Source: Pantoea trifolii (GTDB taxonomy: Bacteria > Pseudomonadota > Gammaproteobacteria > Enterobacterales > Enterobacteriaceae). From it: a stretch of DNA of 64,000 nucleotides. The translations under genes and the position numbers were made by a program. Below the pieces are notes generated by a model that saw only the letters and a program-made list of their open reading frames with translations, made no database searches and was not told the origin of the DNA. This document shows, piece after piece, positions 34,803 to 45,286 of this stretch; the stretch's first letter is position 1; every line of letters begins with the position of its first letter. Location: NCBI RefSeq assembly GCF_024506435.1, contig NZ_JANIET010000002.1:682001-746000 (forward strand), read 5' to 3'.

Positions 34803-34890
34803 GCTCTCCTGATTACTACGAATATTGAGTAGCTAAAAAGCCAGAAACAGTTATCGGCAATTTGGCGAAATACTTTATATGTGGCATCCC

Positions 34891-36117
34891 TCACGCATGA
34901 TTGCGCTGCCTCAACGCATAGGCCAGCACCACCACAAAGCACAGCAGCGGCAAACTGTATGCCACGGCGGTACCGACGTGGTCAGAGAGCAGGCCCATGA
35001 AATAGGGCATGATCGCGCCGCCGACAATCGCCATGATCATAAACGAGCTAGCCTGTTTGGTGGATTCTCCAAGATTTTTAACGCCCATGGCAAAGATGGT
35101 TGGGAACATGGTGGACATAAAGAAGAAGATGGCGATCAATGCAACCACGGAAACATCGCCTGCGCCCAGCATCACAATCGCGCACAGCACGATGTTGATG
35201 AGCGCGTAAGCCGCCAGCATTGCAGCCGGTTTGACCCGACCCAATAACCAGGTTGAGAAGAAACGTCCGAGCATAAAGCAGATCATCGCAACCGAAAGCA
35301 TATAAGCCGCGCTTTGGTTGGTCACACCGTGCCAGTGTTCGGTGGCGTAGTTAATAAAGAAGGCGCCCACGCCAACCTGCGCGGCAACATAAAAGAACTG
35401 CGCAATTACGCCGCCGACAAAATGTTTTTGTTGCCATAAAGTCGCGCCGGGCTGCTGAATATGTTGGCTGGCGGATTCACGAATATCAGGCAACGCGGTG
35501 CGTTTAAATAACAGCGCGATGGCGATAACCACACAGGCAATCACCACATAGGTGATTTTGACGCTCTCTTGCGCTGCATTAGCGCTGGCGTGCGTGAAGA
35601 ACAGCGAGCCGCCAATCATAGGTCCAACAAACTGTCCTAACCCATTAAAGGATTGCGCCAGATTGAGACGACGCTCAGCGCCGTTGGGATCGCCCAACAC
35701 CGTAGCAAACGGGTTCGCGGCGGTTTCAAGACAGCCCAGTCCGCACGCCAGCACGAACAGCGCAAACAGGAATACCGAGAAGTTATTGACCATCGCCGCC
35801 GGCACAAACAGCAGCGCGCCAATCGCATACAATGATAATCCCGCCAATATTCCGGCTTTATAACCGTGACGCTGCATAAAATAACCGGCCGGCAGCGCGA
35901 CAATAAAATAGGCACCAAAATAAGCCGCCTGTAATAATCCCGATTGGGCTTTGGTGACGTTTAACGTTTCCTGAAAGTGTTTATTCAACACATCCAGCAG
36001 GCCGTATGACACGCCCCACATAAAAAACAGGGTGGTAATTAGCATGAACGCCCAGCGCAGGCTAATAGTTCCCCTGACGCCCATATTTTCAGGCGTCTCG
36101 ACGCGTTGTGTAGACAT
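34891..36117 (-). CDS. fucP: L-fucose/proton symporter, FucP family
   Basis: A 408-residue MFS carrier of the FucP/GluP branch: FFMWGVSYGLLDVLNKHFQ in TM1, GYKAGILAGL and ETAANPFATVLG blocks, twelve helices. FucP proteins import L-fucose, or other hexoses, with protons. It is the last gene of the seven-gene fucose oxidation operon, 36 bases after the mutarotase. The context makes L-fucose the most likely substrate, though D-arabinose, L-galactose or similar sugars are possible. Confidence 0.9.
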   Translation of the reverse strand: MSTQRVETPENMGVRGTISLRWAFMLITTLFFMWGVSYGLLDVLNKHFQETLNVTKAQSGLLQAAYFGAYFIVALPAGYFMQRHGYKAGILAGLSLYAIGALLFVPAAMVNNFSVFLFALFVLACGLGCLETAANPFATVLGDPNGAERRLNLAQSFNGLGQFVGPMIGGSLFFTHASANAAQESVKITYVVIACVVIAIALLFKRTALPDIRESASQHIQQPGATLWQQKHFVGGVIAQFFYVAAQVGVGAFFINYATEHWHGVTNQSAAYMLSVAMICFMLGRFFSTWLLGRVKPAAMLAAYALINIVLCAIVMLGAGDVSVVALIAIFFFMSTMFPTIFAMGVKNLGESTKQASSFMIMAIVGGAIMPYFMGLLSDHVGTAVAYSLPLLCFVVVLAYALRQRNHA

Positions 36118-36153
36118 GGTTTTATCCTCGTAGGGTACAGTCGGTAAGTGTTG

Positions 36154-38109
<1,956 letters not shown>

Positions 38110-38110
38110 G

Positions 38111-39397
38111 TCAGCCTCCCTGCGCGCGATAGCGATATTGCTCGCGCGAAGCGGGATACATTTCGATTGAGAAGCCAGGCGCGGTGGGCGGCATATAAGC
38201 CGCGCCGCGGATTTCGCACGGATTAAGGAAATGTTCGTGCAGATGATCGACGTACTCGATGACCCGGCCTTCATGGCTGCCGGCAATACAAACAAAGTCG
38301 ATCATCGACAGATGCTGAACGTATTCGCACAGCCCAACGCCGCCCGCATGCGGGCACACCGGCAGCTGGTATTTCGCCGCCATCAGCATCACCGCCAACA
38401 CTTCGTTCACGCCGCCGAGACGACAGGCATCGATCTGCACAACATCAATCGCCTCACGCATAATCAGCTGCTTAAAGATGATGCGGTTCTGGCACATTTC
38501 CCCGGTAGCGACCTTAACCGGCGCAACGCCCTGACGAATTTTGCGATGTCCTTCGATATCGTCCGGGCTGGTAGGTTCTTCGATAAACCACGGACGCGCG
38601 AACGCCAGCTGTTGTACCCACTCCACCGCATCATTCACTTCCCAAACCTGGTTAGCATCGATCATCAGTTGACGATCCGGCCCCAACACTTCGCGCGCAA
38701 TGCGCACGCGGCGAATATCATCCTCGAGGTCGCGCCCCACTTTCAGCTTGATGTGGGAGAACCCGGCATCGACTGCCTGCTGGCAAAGACGGCGCAGTTT
38801 CTCGTCATCGTAGCCAAGCCAGCCCGCCGACGTGGTATAGCAAGGATATCCGTGCTGCTCGAGCTGGCGGATGCGCTCCGCTTTGCCCGCCTGCTGCGCC
38901 GTCAGCAATGCTAGGGCTTCTTCCGGCGTGATGCAGTCGGTGAGATAACGGAAATCGATGCAGCGCACCAGTTCCTGCGGCGACATATCGGCCACCAGCC
39001 GCCACAGCGGCTTCTCTTCTGATTTCGCCCATAAATCCCATACCGCGTTGACCACCGCGCCGGTCGCCAGATGAATTGCGCCTTTATCCGGGCCGATCCA
39101 GCGCAGCTGGCTGTCGCCGGTGATATCACGCCAGAATTGCCCCATATCGGCGACAATCGACTCCAGTTGACGGCCGACGATCAGGTGCTCAAGCGCACGT
39201 ATTGCCGCACAGCAAATTTCATTGCCGCGCCCAATGGTGAAGGTCAAACCGTGACCGCTGATTGCGGCGTTATCGGTCTCGATGATCACGTAAGCGGCGG
39301 AATAATCCGGGTCGGGATTCATCGCATCCGAACCGTCGAGATGTTGGGACGTGGGAAAACGGATATCTTCCACGCGCAGTGCCGTAAGTTTGGTCAT
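38111..39397 (-). CDS. fucD: L-fuconate dehydratase (enolase superfamily)
   Basis: A 428-residue enolase-superfamily enzyme matching L-fuconate dehydratase/ENOSF1. The KLKVG lysine motif lies near residue 218. Metal ligands follow in DANQVW, EEPT and ATGE, and the His general base in CPHAGGVGLCEYVQH near 350. It dehydrates L-fuconate to 2-keto-3-deoxy-L-fuconate. The N-terminal GSDAMNPDPDYSAAY block is characteristic of this family. Its start overlaps the FAH-family stop by one base. Confidence 0.95.
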   Translation of the reverse strand: MTKLTALRVEDIRFPTSQHLDGSDAMNPDPDYSAAYVIIETDNAAISGHGLTFTIGRGNEICCAAIRALEHLIVGRQLESIVADMGQFWRDITGDSQLRWIGPDKGAIHLATGAVVNAVWDLWAKSEEKPLWRLVADMSPQELVRCIDFRYLTDCITPEEALALLTAQQAGKAERIRQLEQHGYPCYTTSAGWLGYDDEKLRRLCQQAVDAGFSHIKLKVGRDLEDDIRRVRIAREVLGPDRQLMIDANQVWEVNDAVEWVQQLAFARPWFIEEPTSPDDIEGHRKIRQGVAPVKVATGEMCQNRIIFKQLIMREAIDVVQIDACRLGGVNEVLAVMLMAAKYQLPVCPHAGGVGLCEYVQHLSMIDFVCIAGSHEGRVIEYVDHLHEHFLNPCEIRGAAYMPPTAPGFSIEMYPASREQYRYRAQGG

Positions 39398-40242
39398 TAT
39401 TCGCTGCCCTCGGTGATTTGACGCTGCTCGCCCAGCCCGGCGATGCCCAATCGGATAACTTGCCCTGCACGCAAGTAGACCGGCGGTTTCTGCCCCATGC
39501 CGACGCCCGGCGGCGTGCCGGTTGAGATGATGTCGCCTGGCTGCAAACTCATAAAACGGCTGAGGTAGCTGATGATGTGCGCGACCGAAAAGATCATGGT
39601 GCGCGTGTTACCGTTTTGATAGCGCTTGCCGTCAACCTCCAGCCACAGATCGAGCTGCTGCGGATCGGCAATCTCATCGGCGGTCACCAGCCAGGGACCG
39701 ATCGGGCCAAAGGTGTCGCAGCCTTTGCCTTTGTCCCAGGTGCCACCGCGTTCGATCTGATATTCACGCTCCGAGACGTCGTTAACCACGCAGTAGCCCG
39801 CGACATGCGACAGCGCATCCTCTTCGGCGATGTAGCTGCCGCCTTTGCCGATCACCACGCCCAGTTCCACTTCCCAGTCGGTTTTCATCGAGCCGCGCGG
39901 AATGCGCACCGCATCATTTGGCCCGACTATCGCGCTGGTCCATTTGCCAAACACCACTGGCTCCTGCGGGATGGCGGCGCCGGTTTCGGCGGCGTGATCG
40001 GCGTAGTTCAGGCCGATACAGATGAACTTGCCAATCTGTCCGACGCAGGCACCAATGCGCGGCTGACAGCTGATTTTCGGCAGTTCGCTGAGCGGTAGCT
40101 GGCGCAGTCTTTCCAGCGCGGACGGCAGCAGCGCATCGCCCGCAAAATCATCGATGAAATGCGACAAATCGCGTAGTTCGCCCTGCTCATCCAGCATTGC
40201 CGGACGCTCTTTGCCCGGTTCGCCGACACGTAATAATTTCAT
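39397..40242 (-). CDS. FAH-family hydrolase, probable 2,4-diketo-3-deoxy-L-fuconate hydrolase
   Basis: A 281-residue fumarylacetoacetate-hydrolase-fold protein. ATG at 40242 is chosen because GGAG lies upstream and it gives the typical MKLLRVG start; a longer frame runs into the SDR gene. Family blocks include GLNYADHAAETG, VFGKWTSAIVGPND, DWEVELGVVIGK with the acidic metal ligands, and TPPGVG. In the oxidative fucose pathway a protein of this family cleaves 2,4-diketo-3-deoxy-L-fuconate to pyruvate and L-lactate. It is coupled to fucD by TAATG. Confidence 0.9.
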   Translation of the reverse strand: MKLLRVGEPGKERPAMLDEQGELRDLSHFIDDFAGDALLPSALERLRQLPLSELPKISCQPRIGACVGQIGKFICIGLNYADHAAETGAAIPQEPVVFGKWTSAIVGPNDAVRIPRGSMKTDWEVELGVVIGKGGSYIAEEDALSHVAGYCVVNDVSEREYQIERGGTWDKGKGCDTFGPIGPWLVTADEIADPQQLDLWLEVDGKRYQNGNTRTMIFSVAHIISYLSRFMSLQPGDIISTGTPPGVGMGQKPPVYLRAGQVIRLGIAGLGEQRQITEGSE

Positions 40243-40255
40243 TCTTCCACTCCTG

Positions 40256-41036
<781 letters not shown>

Positions 41037-41191
41037 GAAAGGTGATTTCTTCCCAGCGGGAGAGCAAAATATCGCTGGCTACTTTTTCGCTTACGCATTA
41101 CGTTTTATTGACAATTACGTAACATTGACAAGTATCCTGACGATTATTTGTGCAACTGATCACTTAATTTATTTAGACAGGGAGCAGCGCA

Positions 41192-41944
41192 ATGCCGATC
41201 AAAAAGATGGAAAACCCTAGACTTTACAGACAAATAGCAGACCAATTGATTGCGCTTATCGACAATAACGAATTTCCACCCGGCAGCCGCCTGCCAGCGG
41301 AGCGTGAGTTGGCTGAGCAGCTGCAGGTCAGTCGTGCATCGGTGCGTGAAGCGCTGATCGCGCTCGAGGTGATTGGTCTGGTGGATGTGAAGGTCGGCAA
41401 TGGCGTGATCGTGAAAGCGCGTTCCAGTACGCAGGAGCCGGTGATGATGCAGGCCGGACGCGATCAGTGGAATGAGCCGGATGATGAACTGGGTATCAAC
41501 CTGGATTTCTCCACCGAGCTGCCACCCTTCTCGCTGCTGCAAGCCCGCCGTCTGATTGAGCCAGAGGCCGCTGCGCTTGCTGCGGTGCATGCCAGCGAGC
41601 AGGAACTGGCGCTGATCCGCGCGGCTTATCAACAAAACTGCGAGGATAACCGCGCGCAATCGCGCACCCATCCCGGCGACCGCCTGTTCCATATCCGCAT
41701 TGCCCAGGCGAGCGGCAATCCTGCCTATGGATTTATCATCGGCCACCTGCTCGGCCATCGCTATGGCAGCATGTTCCGTATGTTGCAGGCGCACTACACG
41801 CCTAGTGATATGCCGTTTGTTTCAGAATCCGAGCATATGGCGATTCTTTCCGCGCTGGAGAAACGTGATGCCAAAGCAGCGAGAAATGCGATGAAGAAGC
41901 ATATTGATCGGGTAATTGCGACCTTTGAGCGTGTGCAGGAGTGA
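41192..41944 (+). CDS. GntR-family (FadR subfamily, FCD) regulator of fucose catabolism
   Basis: A 250-residue regulator. The winged HTH (about 8-75) has LPAERELAEQLQVSRASVREALIALE. The FCD ligand domain follows (about 100-245) with metal-binding His residues in GDRLFHIRIA and EHMAILSALE. It is divergent from the seven-gene fucose operon and almost surely its repressor, binding the AATGG-N5-CCATT dyad. The effector would be a pathway acid such as fuconate or 2-keto-3-deoxyfuconate (inference). Confidence 0.92.
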   Translation: MPIKKMENPRLYRQIADQLIALIDNNEFPPGSRLPAERELAEQLQVSRASVREALIALEVIGLVDVKVGNGVIVKARSSTQEPVMMQAGRDQWNEPDDELGINLDFSTELPPFSLLQARRLIEPEAAALAAVHASEQELALIRAAYQQNCEDNRAQSRTHPGDRLFHIRIAQASGNPAYGFIIGHLLGHRYGSMFRMLQAHYTPSDMPFVSESEHMAILSALEKRDAKAARNAMKKHIDRVIATFERVQE

Positions 41945-41961
41945 AAGGACTATGCGCGCCT

Positions 41962-41985
41962 GGTCGCCATAAATGGCGACCCTAC
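41962..41985. repeat. Palindromic repeat, single type A unit
   Basis: GGTCGCCATAAATGGCGACC followed by CTAC lies between the convergent GntR and ABC-membrane genes. The inverted partner unit seen at other loci is absent here. Confidence 0.85.
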
Positions 41986-42016
41986 GGGATCGAGCGGTTG
42001 CCGTCCTTCAGCGGCT

Positions 42017-42910
42017 TCAGATAGGATCAGTCTTCACCCTTTTCCCTATATCTTTCAGCTGGGAATATTTCTCCAGCAGTTGGGGCCCATCATCAAGGCT
42101 CATCGCGAACATCCAGAGATAAGTCATGACGGAATAAATATGGCCGGCATCGGTCCCACCGCGTAAAGCCATGGCGAAAATGGTCATGGCAAATAATACA
42201 GCGGTGACCGCGCCAATCGAAAGATATCCCATCGCTTCGCGATCGGACAGGCGGATACGCAGCCCCGCCAACACCCGATAATGTCTGCTCAAAGAGGCCA
42301 CCGGCGCACTGCTGACAAAGCCCACTTCTTTTTCAAGTCGACCATTAAGCCGGAAAAATAGGGCCTCATTTTTATTGGTGTAACCAGGCAGAAAAAACGA
42401 AAAGAACACTAAAACGGCCAGGCAGGCGATGCCCGACCAGAATTCAATCGCCAGCAACATTAACGCCGCCCCGGTGATAGAAGCCAGGGAAGTAATCAAC
42501 ACTGGCAGATGTTTTTCAAAGAAGTCGACGAACTCCCTTGAAAGCGCAACACGGGCGGCGATGGTTGAATGACTGTGATTTTCCCGACGCTGGGCCACGA
42601 TAACCGGCACCGCCAGTTCAGCATAAATTCGCGCGAAAGTGCGCGTATCAAGGCTGCGCCTGGCGGCACCAATCACCCACATGGTAAAAACCATCAGGGC
42701 ATAAAATACGGCATGCCATGCCTTACCTGCGACGATAGCATTGATGGCAAAACCGGCCAGCAATGGATAAAGCAGATAGGTCACGTTTTCGGCGATAACC
42801 AGCAATAAGGTAAAGAAAAGCTTTCTGTAATGACGGCGTCCAATGTTTTTAAGGGTATTAACCGCGCTGCCGGTAACGTTGACCGGTTCAATAATTTCAT
42901 GCGTTTGCAT
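42017..42910 (-). CDS. ABC transporter membrane-domain-only protein
   Basis: A 297-residue protein with about six membrane helices resembling the transmembrane domain of type IV ABC exporters (ABC_membrane_3-like) but with no nucleotide-binding domain; the frame ends soon after the last helix and no Walker motif follows. ATG at 42910 is preferred to the upstream TTG, which lies within the operator dyad. It is divergent from a TetR regulator 60 bases away. It could pair with an ATPase encoded elsewhere or work without one. Confidence 0.78.
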   Translation of the reverse strand: MQTHEIIEPVNVTGSAVNTLKNIGRRHYRKLFFTLLLVIAENVTYLLYPLLAGFAINAIVAGKAWHAVFYALMVFTMWVIGAARRSLDTRTFARIYAELAVPVIVAQRRENHSHSTIAARVALSREFVDFFEKHLPVLITSLASITGAALMLLAIEFWSGIACLAVLVFFSFFLPGYTNKNEALFFRLNGRLEKEVGFVSSAPVASLSRHYRVLAGLRIRLSDREAMGYLSIGAVTAVLFAMTIFAMALRGGTDAGHIYSVMTYLWMFAMSLDDGPQLLEKYSQLKDIGKRVKTDPI

Positions 42911-42935
42911 AGGATCAATTTCTGTTAATATTAAT

Positions 42936-42951
42936 TTGAGCAACTGCTCAA
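42936..42951. promoter_or_regulatory. TetR operator between the ABC-membrane gene and tetR
   Basis: TTGAGCA-AC-TGCTCAA is a dyad with perfect 7-base arms, centred between the two divergent start codons. A repressor bound here would cover both promoters. Confidence 0.75.
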
Positions 42952-42969
42952 AGTCAACGGAGCCGCAAT

Positions 42970-43542
42970 ATGAAAGAAACCAAGGAAGCGTTAAAAGCGC
43001 GCATATTGGAGGGCGCTGCCGCGCTATTCATAGAGAAAGGTATCGAGAACGTTTCAACGCGCGAACTCACCGAAAGGCTCTCAATCTCCCGTAGCCATAT
43101 TTATTATTATTTCAGCGACTGGCACACGCTATGCATCGAAGCTCTGACAAGGTATTTGCAGAACGAGCTGGATGACTTTTCGCGATCCATTGAATCAACG
43201 CTACCTGCTGACAAACTCAATACTGCCATTGAAAACTATTTGCCGGATGCCCCGGACGCCGTCTGGCAGCTTTACGGCTCACTCTGGCAGATGGCGGGGC
43301 GCGATAAAGCCTTTGCTGATCTAGCAGAGTTGTTTATTAATAAGTGGACCCATTTCATCACCACCATCGTTGAGGAAGGGATTGCTCAAGGTATTTACCG
43401 GCCTGTTAAAAGCGCACGTTTTACACGCCAGCTCGGCGCCATGCTTAACGGCTATGCCGACAGCCTGATGATCAGTCCTAGTCCGGCCAAACATCGTGAA
43501 GCTGTTGAGGATATTCAGGCGTTTATTCGACTGACGCTTTAA
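42970..43542 (+). CDS. TetR-family regulator
   Basis: A 190-residue TetR protein. The HTH (about 8-52) includes NVSTRELTERLSISRSHIYYYFSDW, and the helical ligand domain follows. The dyad TTGAGCA-AC-TGCTCAA 19 bases upstream is its likely operator. It probably represses itself and the divergent membrane-domain gene. A long-loop hairpin (TTGGCAGG/CCTGCCAA, 43562-43596) lies just after its stop. Confidence 0.9.
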   Translation: MKETKEALKARILEGAAALFIEKGIENVSTRELTERLSISRSHIYYYFSDWHTLCIEALTRYLQNELDDFSRSIESTLPADKLNTAIENYLPDAPDAVWQLYGSLWQMAGRDKAFADLAELFINKWTHFITTIVEEGIAQGIYRPVKSARFTRQLGAMLNGYADSLMISPSPAKHREAVEDIQAFIRLTL

Positions 43543-43867
43543 GGGGTTTTAGGTGAGTGGATTGGCAGGTCAGATGCATACTTATTAGCCTGCCAAAAGT
43601 GATCCTATATTGTCCTTGAGCTTCTCTGAACATCTCATCTACGTGTGTTTTTTTAACCCCTCTAATTTTCAAATTGTTATCACTCCCGTTAACAAAAAAC
43701 CATTTTCCATTGGCGCACAGAAATCATTGCAGGCCTGCTTCAATGCCCGAAACAAAGGTGCAGATGATTAGTTTTTTTTCACTCTAAATAATTACTAAAC
43801 AGTTCCGATAACCACCCTCAAGAACAACACCAATAAGAAAATTCTTATTTCCCAGGGCGGGTTATCT
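43543..43867. promoter_or_regulatory. Upstream region of the adhesin locus
   Basis: A 325-base AT-rich gap ahead of the autotransporter locus. It ends with an 18-base palindrome, AATAAGAAAATTCTTATT (43833-43850), 17 bases before the RSV-repeat ORF; this could be an operator or a leader-RNA hairpin. No ORF is seen. Confidence 0.45.
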
Positions 43868-43981
43868 ATGAATCAGACCATCTCATCTCCGGCTTGTGGC
43901 CTGCACTCGATGCGCTCCGTGCGCTCCGTGCGCTCCGTGCGCTCCGTGCGCTCCGTGCGCTCAATTTTAATCAGAGGCTGA
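43868..43981 (+). CDS. Small ORF with five RSV tripeptide repeats, leader of the adhesin locus
   Basis: A 37-residue basic peptide: MNQTISSPACGLHSM, then five RSV units, then RSILIRG. A weak ribosome site (AGGGCGGG) precedes it. The stop TGA is three bases before the heptosyltransferase ATG, so the two are probably translationally coupled. The repeats come from a 9-base tandem repeat, and unit gain or loss would keep the frame. No family is recognised; the peptide may be a regulatory leader rather than a functional protein. Confidence 0.5.
   Translation: MNQTISSPACGLHSMRSVRSVRSVRSVRSVRSILIRG
43913..43962 (+). repeat. 9-base tandem repeat (CGCTCCGTG x5 plus partial)
   Basis: Five perfect copies of CGCTCCGTG are followed by CGCTC. 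Perfect identity suggests recent slippage. The unit is a multiple of three, so changes alter peptide length without frameshift. Confidence 0.95.
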
Positions 43982-43984
43982 GCC

Positions 43985-45223
43985 ATGACTCAAAATCCCC
44001 CTCTGCAGGTCGCTGCCCATAACGCACTTTCAAAGGTTCAGGAGACGACACAATATCCTTTCGTTAGTGCACCCATGCTTCCAAGCCGGGAGGGACCGGC
44101 AGGCATTCGTTACGACTTTAACGATGGTGCCCGTGTCTTGCTGCCGGAAGGCCGCTGGCGCGTTGCGCTCATAGATGAGGATTCAGGCAATATTCTGTTC
44201 CACTGCGAATCCAGCGCAGGCTGGGTAACGTCTGCTAAAAAGTATTACATCCGCTTTCGCATTCGGGTCTGGCGTGGTGATGAGACCTCACCTCTGCTTG
44301 ATGAAGTGCTTTCGCTCAGGGATCAGCATGTGTTGATTTCATTTCCAGTCGGCACACTGGGTGACCTGCTAGGGTGGTTCCATTACGCCGAACGCTTTCG
44401 CACTCAACATGGATGCAGACTTGAGTGCAGTATGGCGCCCAACATCATCACACTACTGGAAGGCCAGTACCCCGACATTCGTTTTTCGACTCCTGCAGAA
44501 GCGGCGTGCGCGCCTTATGCCACTTACCGCATCGGTTTATTTTTTGGCGGGAACGATACCCATCAACCACTCGATTTTCGTCAGACCGGTTTTCACCGTA
44601 TCGCCGGGCACATTCTGGGCGTCGACCATCGGGAAGAAGCGCCTCGGCTTAATCTCAGCGCCCCGCGAACGATCGCCGAGCCCTACGTCTGTATTGGTGT
44701 GCAGTCAACCTGCCAGGCCAAATTCTGGAACAACGGCCGCGGCTGGGCCGAGGTGGTAACACACCTTAAAACGCTGGGCTACCGCGTCCTTTGCATTGAT
44801 CGCGACCCAACGACAGGCCACGGTTTTGTCTGGAATCACATCCCTTACGGTGCGGAAGACTTCACCGGCAACCTTCCGCTGCAGGACCGAGTGGATCTGC
44901 TGACACACGCGAGCTTCTTTATTGGCCTATCCAGCGGCCTCTCATGGCTTGCCTGGGCGTCGCAGATTCCCGTGGTGCTGATCAGCGGCTTCACGCTGCC
45001 AGGCGCTGAGTTCTTCACCCCCTGGCGGGTGTTCAGCAGCCATGGCTGCAGCGGATGCTGGGACAGCATGCATGAAAAATTCGATCACCAGGACTACTTC
45101 TGGTGTCCCCGTCACAAGGGAACTGATCGACAGTTCGAGTGCACCCGGCTTATCACCGGTAGACAAGTAAATGGCGTGATTGACCGTCTCGACGCGCAAA
45201 TCCGTGGAAATCAAAAAACGTAA
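43985..45223 (+). CDS. Autotransporter O-heptosyltransferase (TibC/Aah type)
   Basis: A 412-residue glycosyltransferase of the bacterial autotransporter heptosyltransferase family. It adds heptose from ADP-heptose to serines in the strand-loop-strand repeats of AIDA-type adhesins in the cytoplasm before export. Diagnostic features are the GT9-like C-terminal domain (FFIGLSSGLSWLAWASQIPVVLISGF) and the four-Cys iron site, Cys355-x2-Cys358-x15-Cys374-x11-Cys386. It lies directly upstream of its presumed substrate, the autotransporter at 45287. A ribosome site (AGAGG) is embedded in the end of the preceding small ORF. Confidence 0.93.
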   Translation: MTQNPPLQVAAHNALSKVQETTQYPFVSAPMLPSREGPAGIRYDFNDGARVLLPEGRWRVALIDEDSGNILFHCESSAGWVTSAKKYYIRFRIRVWRGDETSPLLDEVLSLRDQHVLISFPVGTLGDLLGWFHYAERFRTQHGCRLECSMAPNIITLLEGQYPDIRFSTPAEAACAPYATYRIGLFFGGNDTHQPLDFRQTGFHRIAGHILGVDHREEAPRLNLSAPRTIAEPYVCIGVQSTCQAKFWNNGRGWAEVVTHLKTLGYRVLCIDRDPTTGHGFVWNHIPYGAEDFTGNLPLQDRVDLLTHASFFIGLSSGLSWLAWASQIPVVLISGFTLPGAEFFTPWRVFSSHGCSGCWDSMHEKFDHQDYFWCPRHKGTDRQFECTRLITGRQVNGVIDRLDAQIRGNQKT

Positions 45224-45286
45224 CTAAACCACCCATGCGTAATCGACATTTACTCGCAGGGAACAAAACTTATAAGAGGCAGGGAC

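Noticed and set aside
43913..43962. Short direct repeats that could suggest a CRISPR array
   Set aside because: The unit is 9 bases, tandem without spacers, and lies in an open reading frame.
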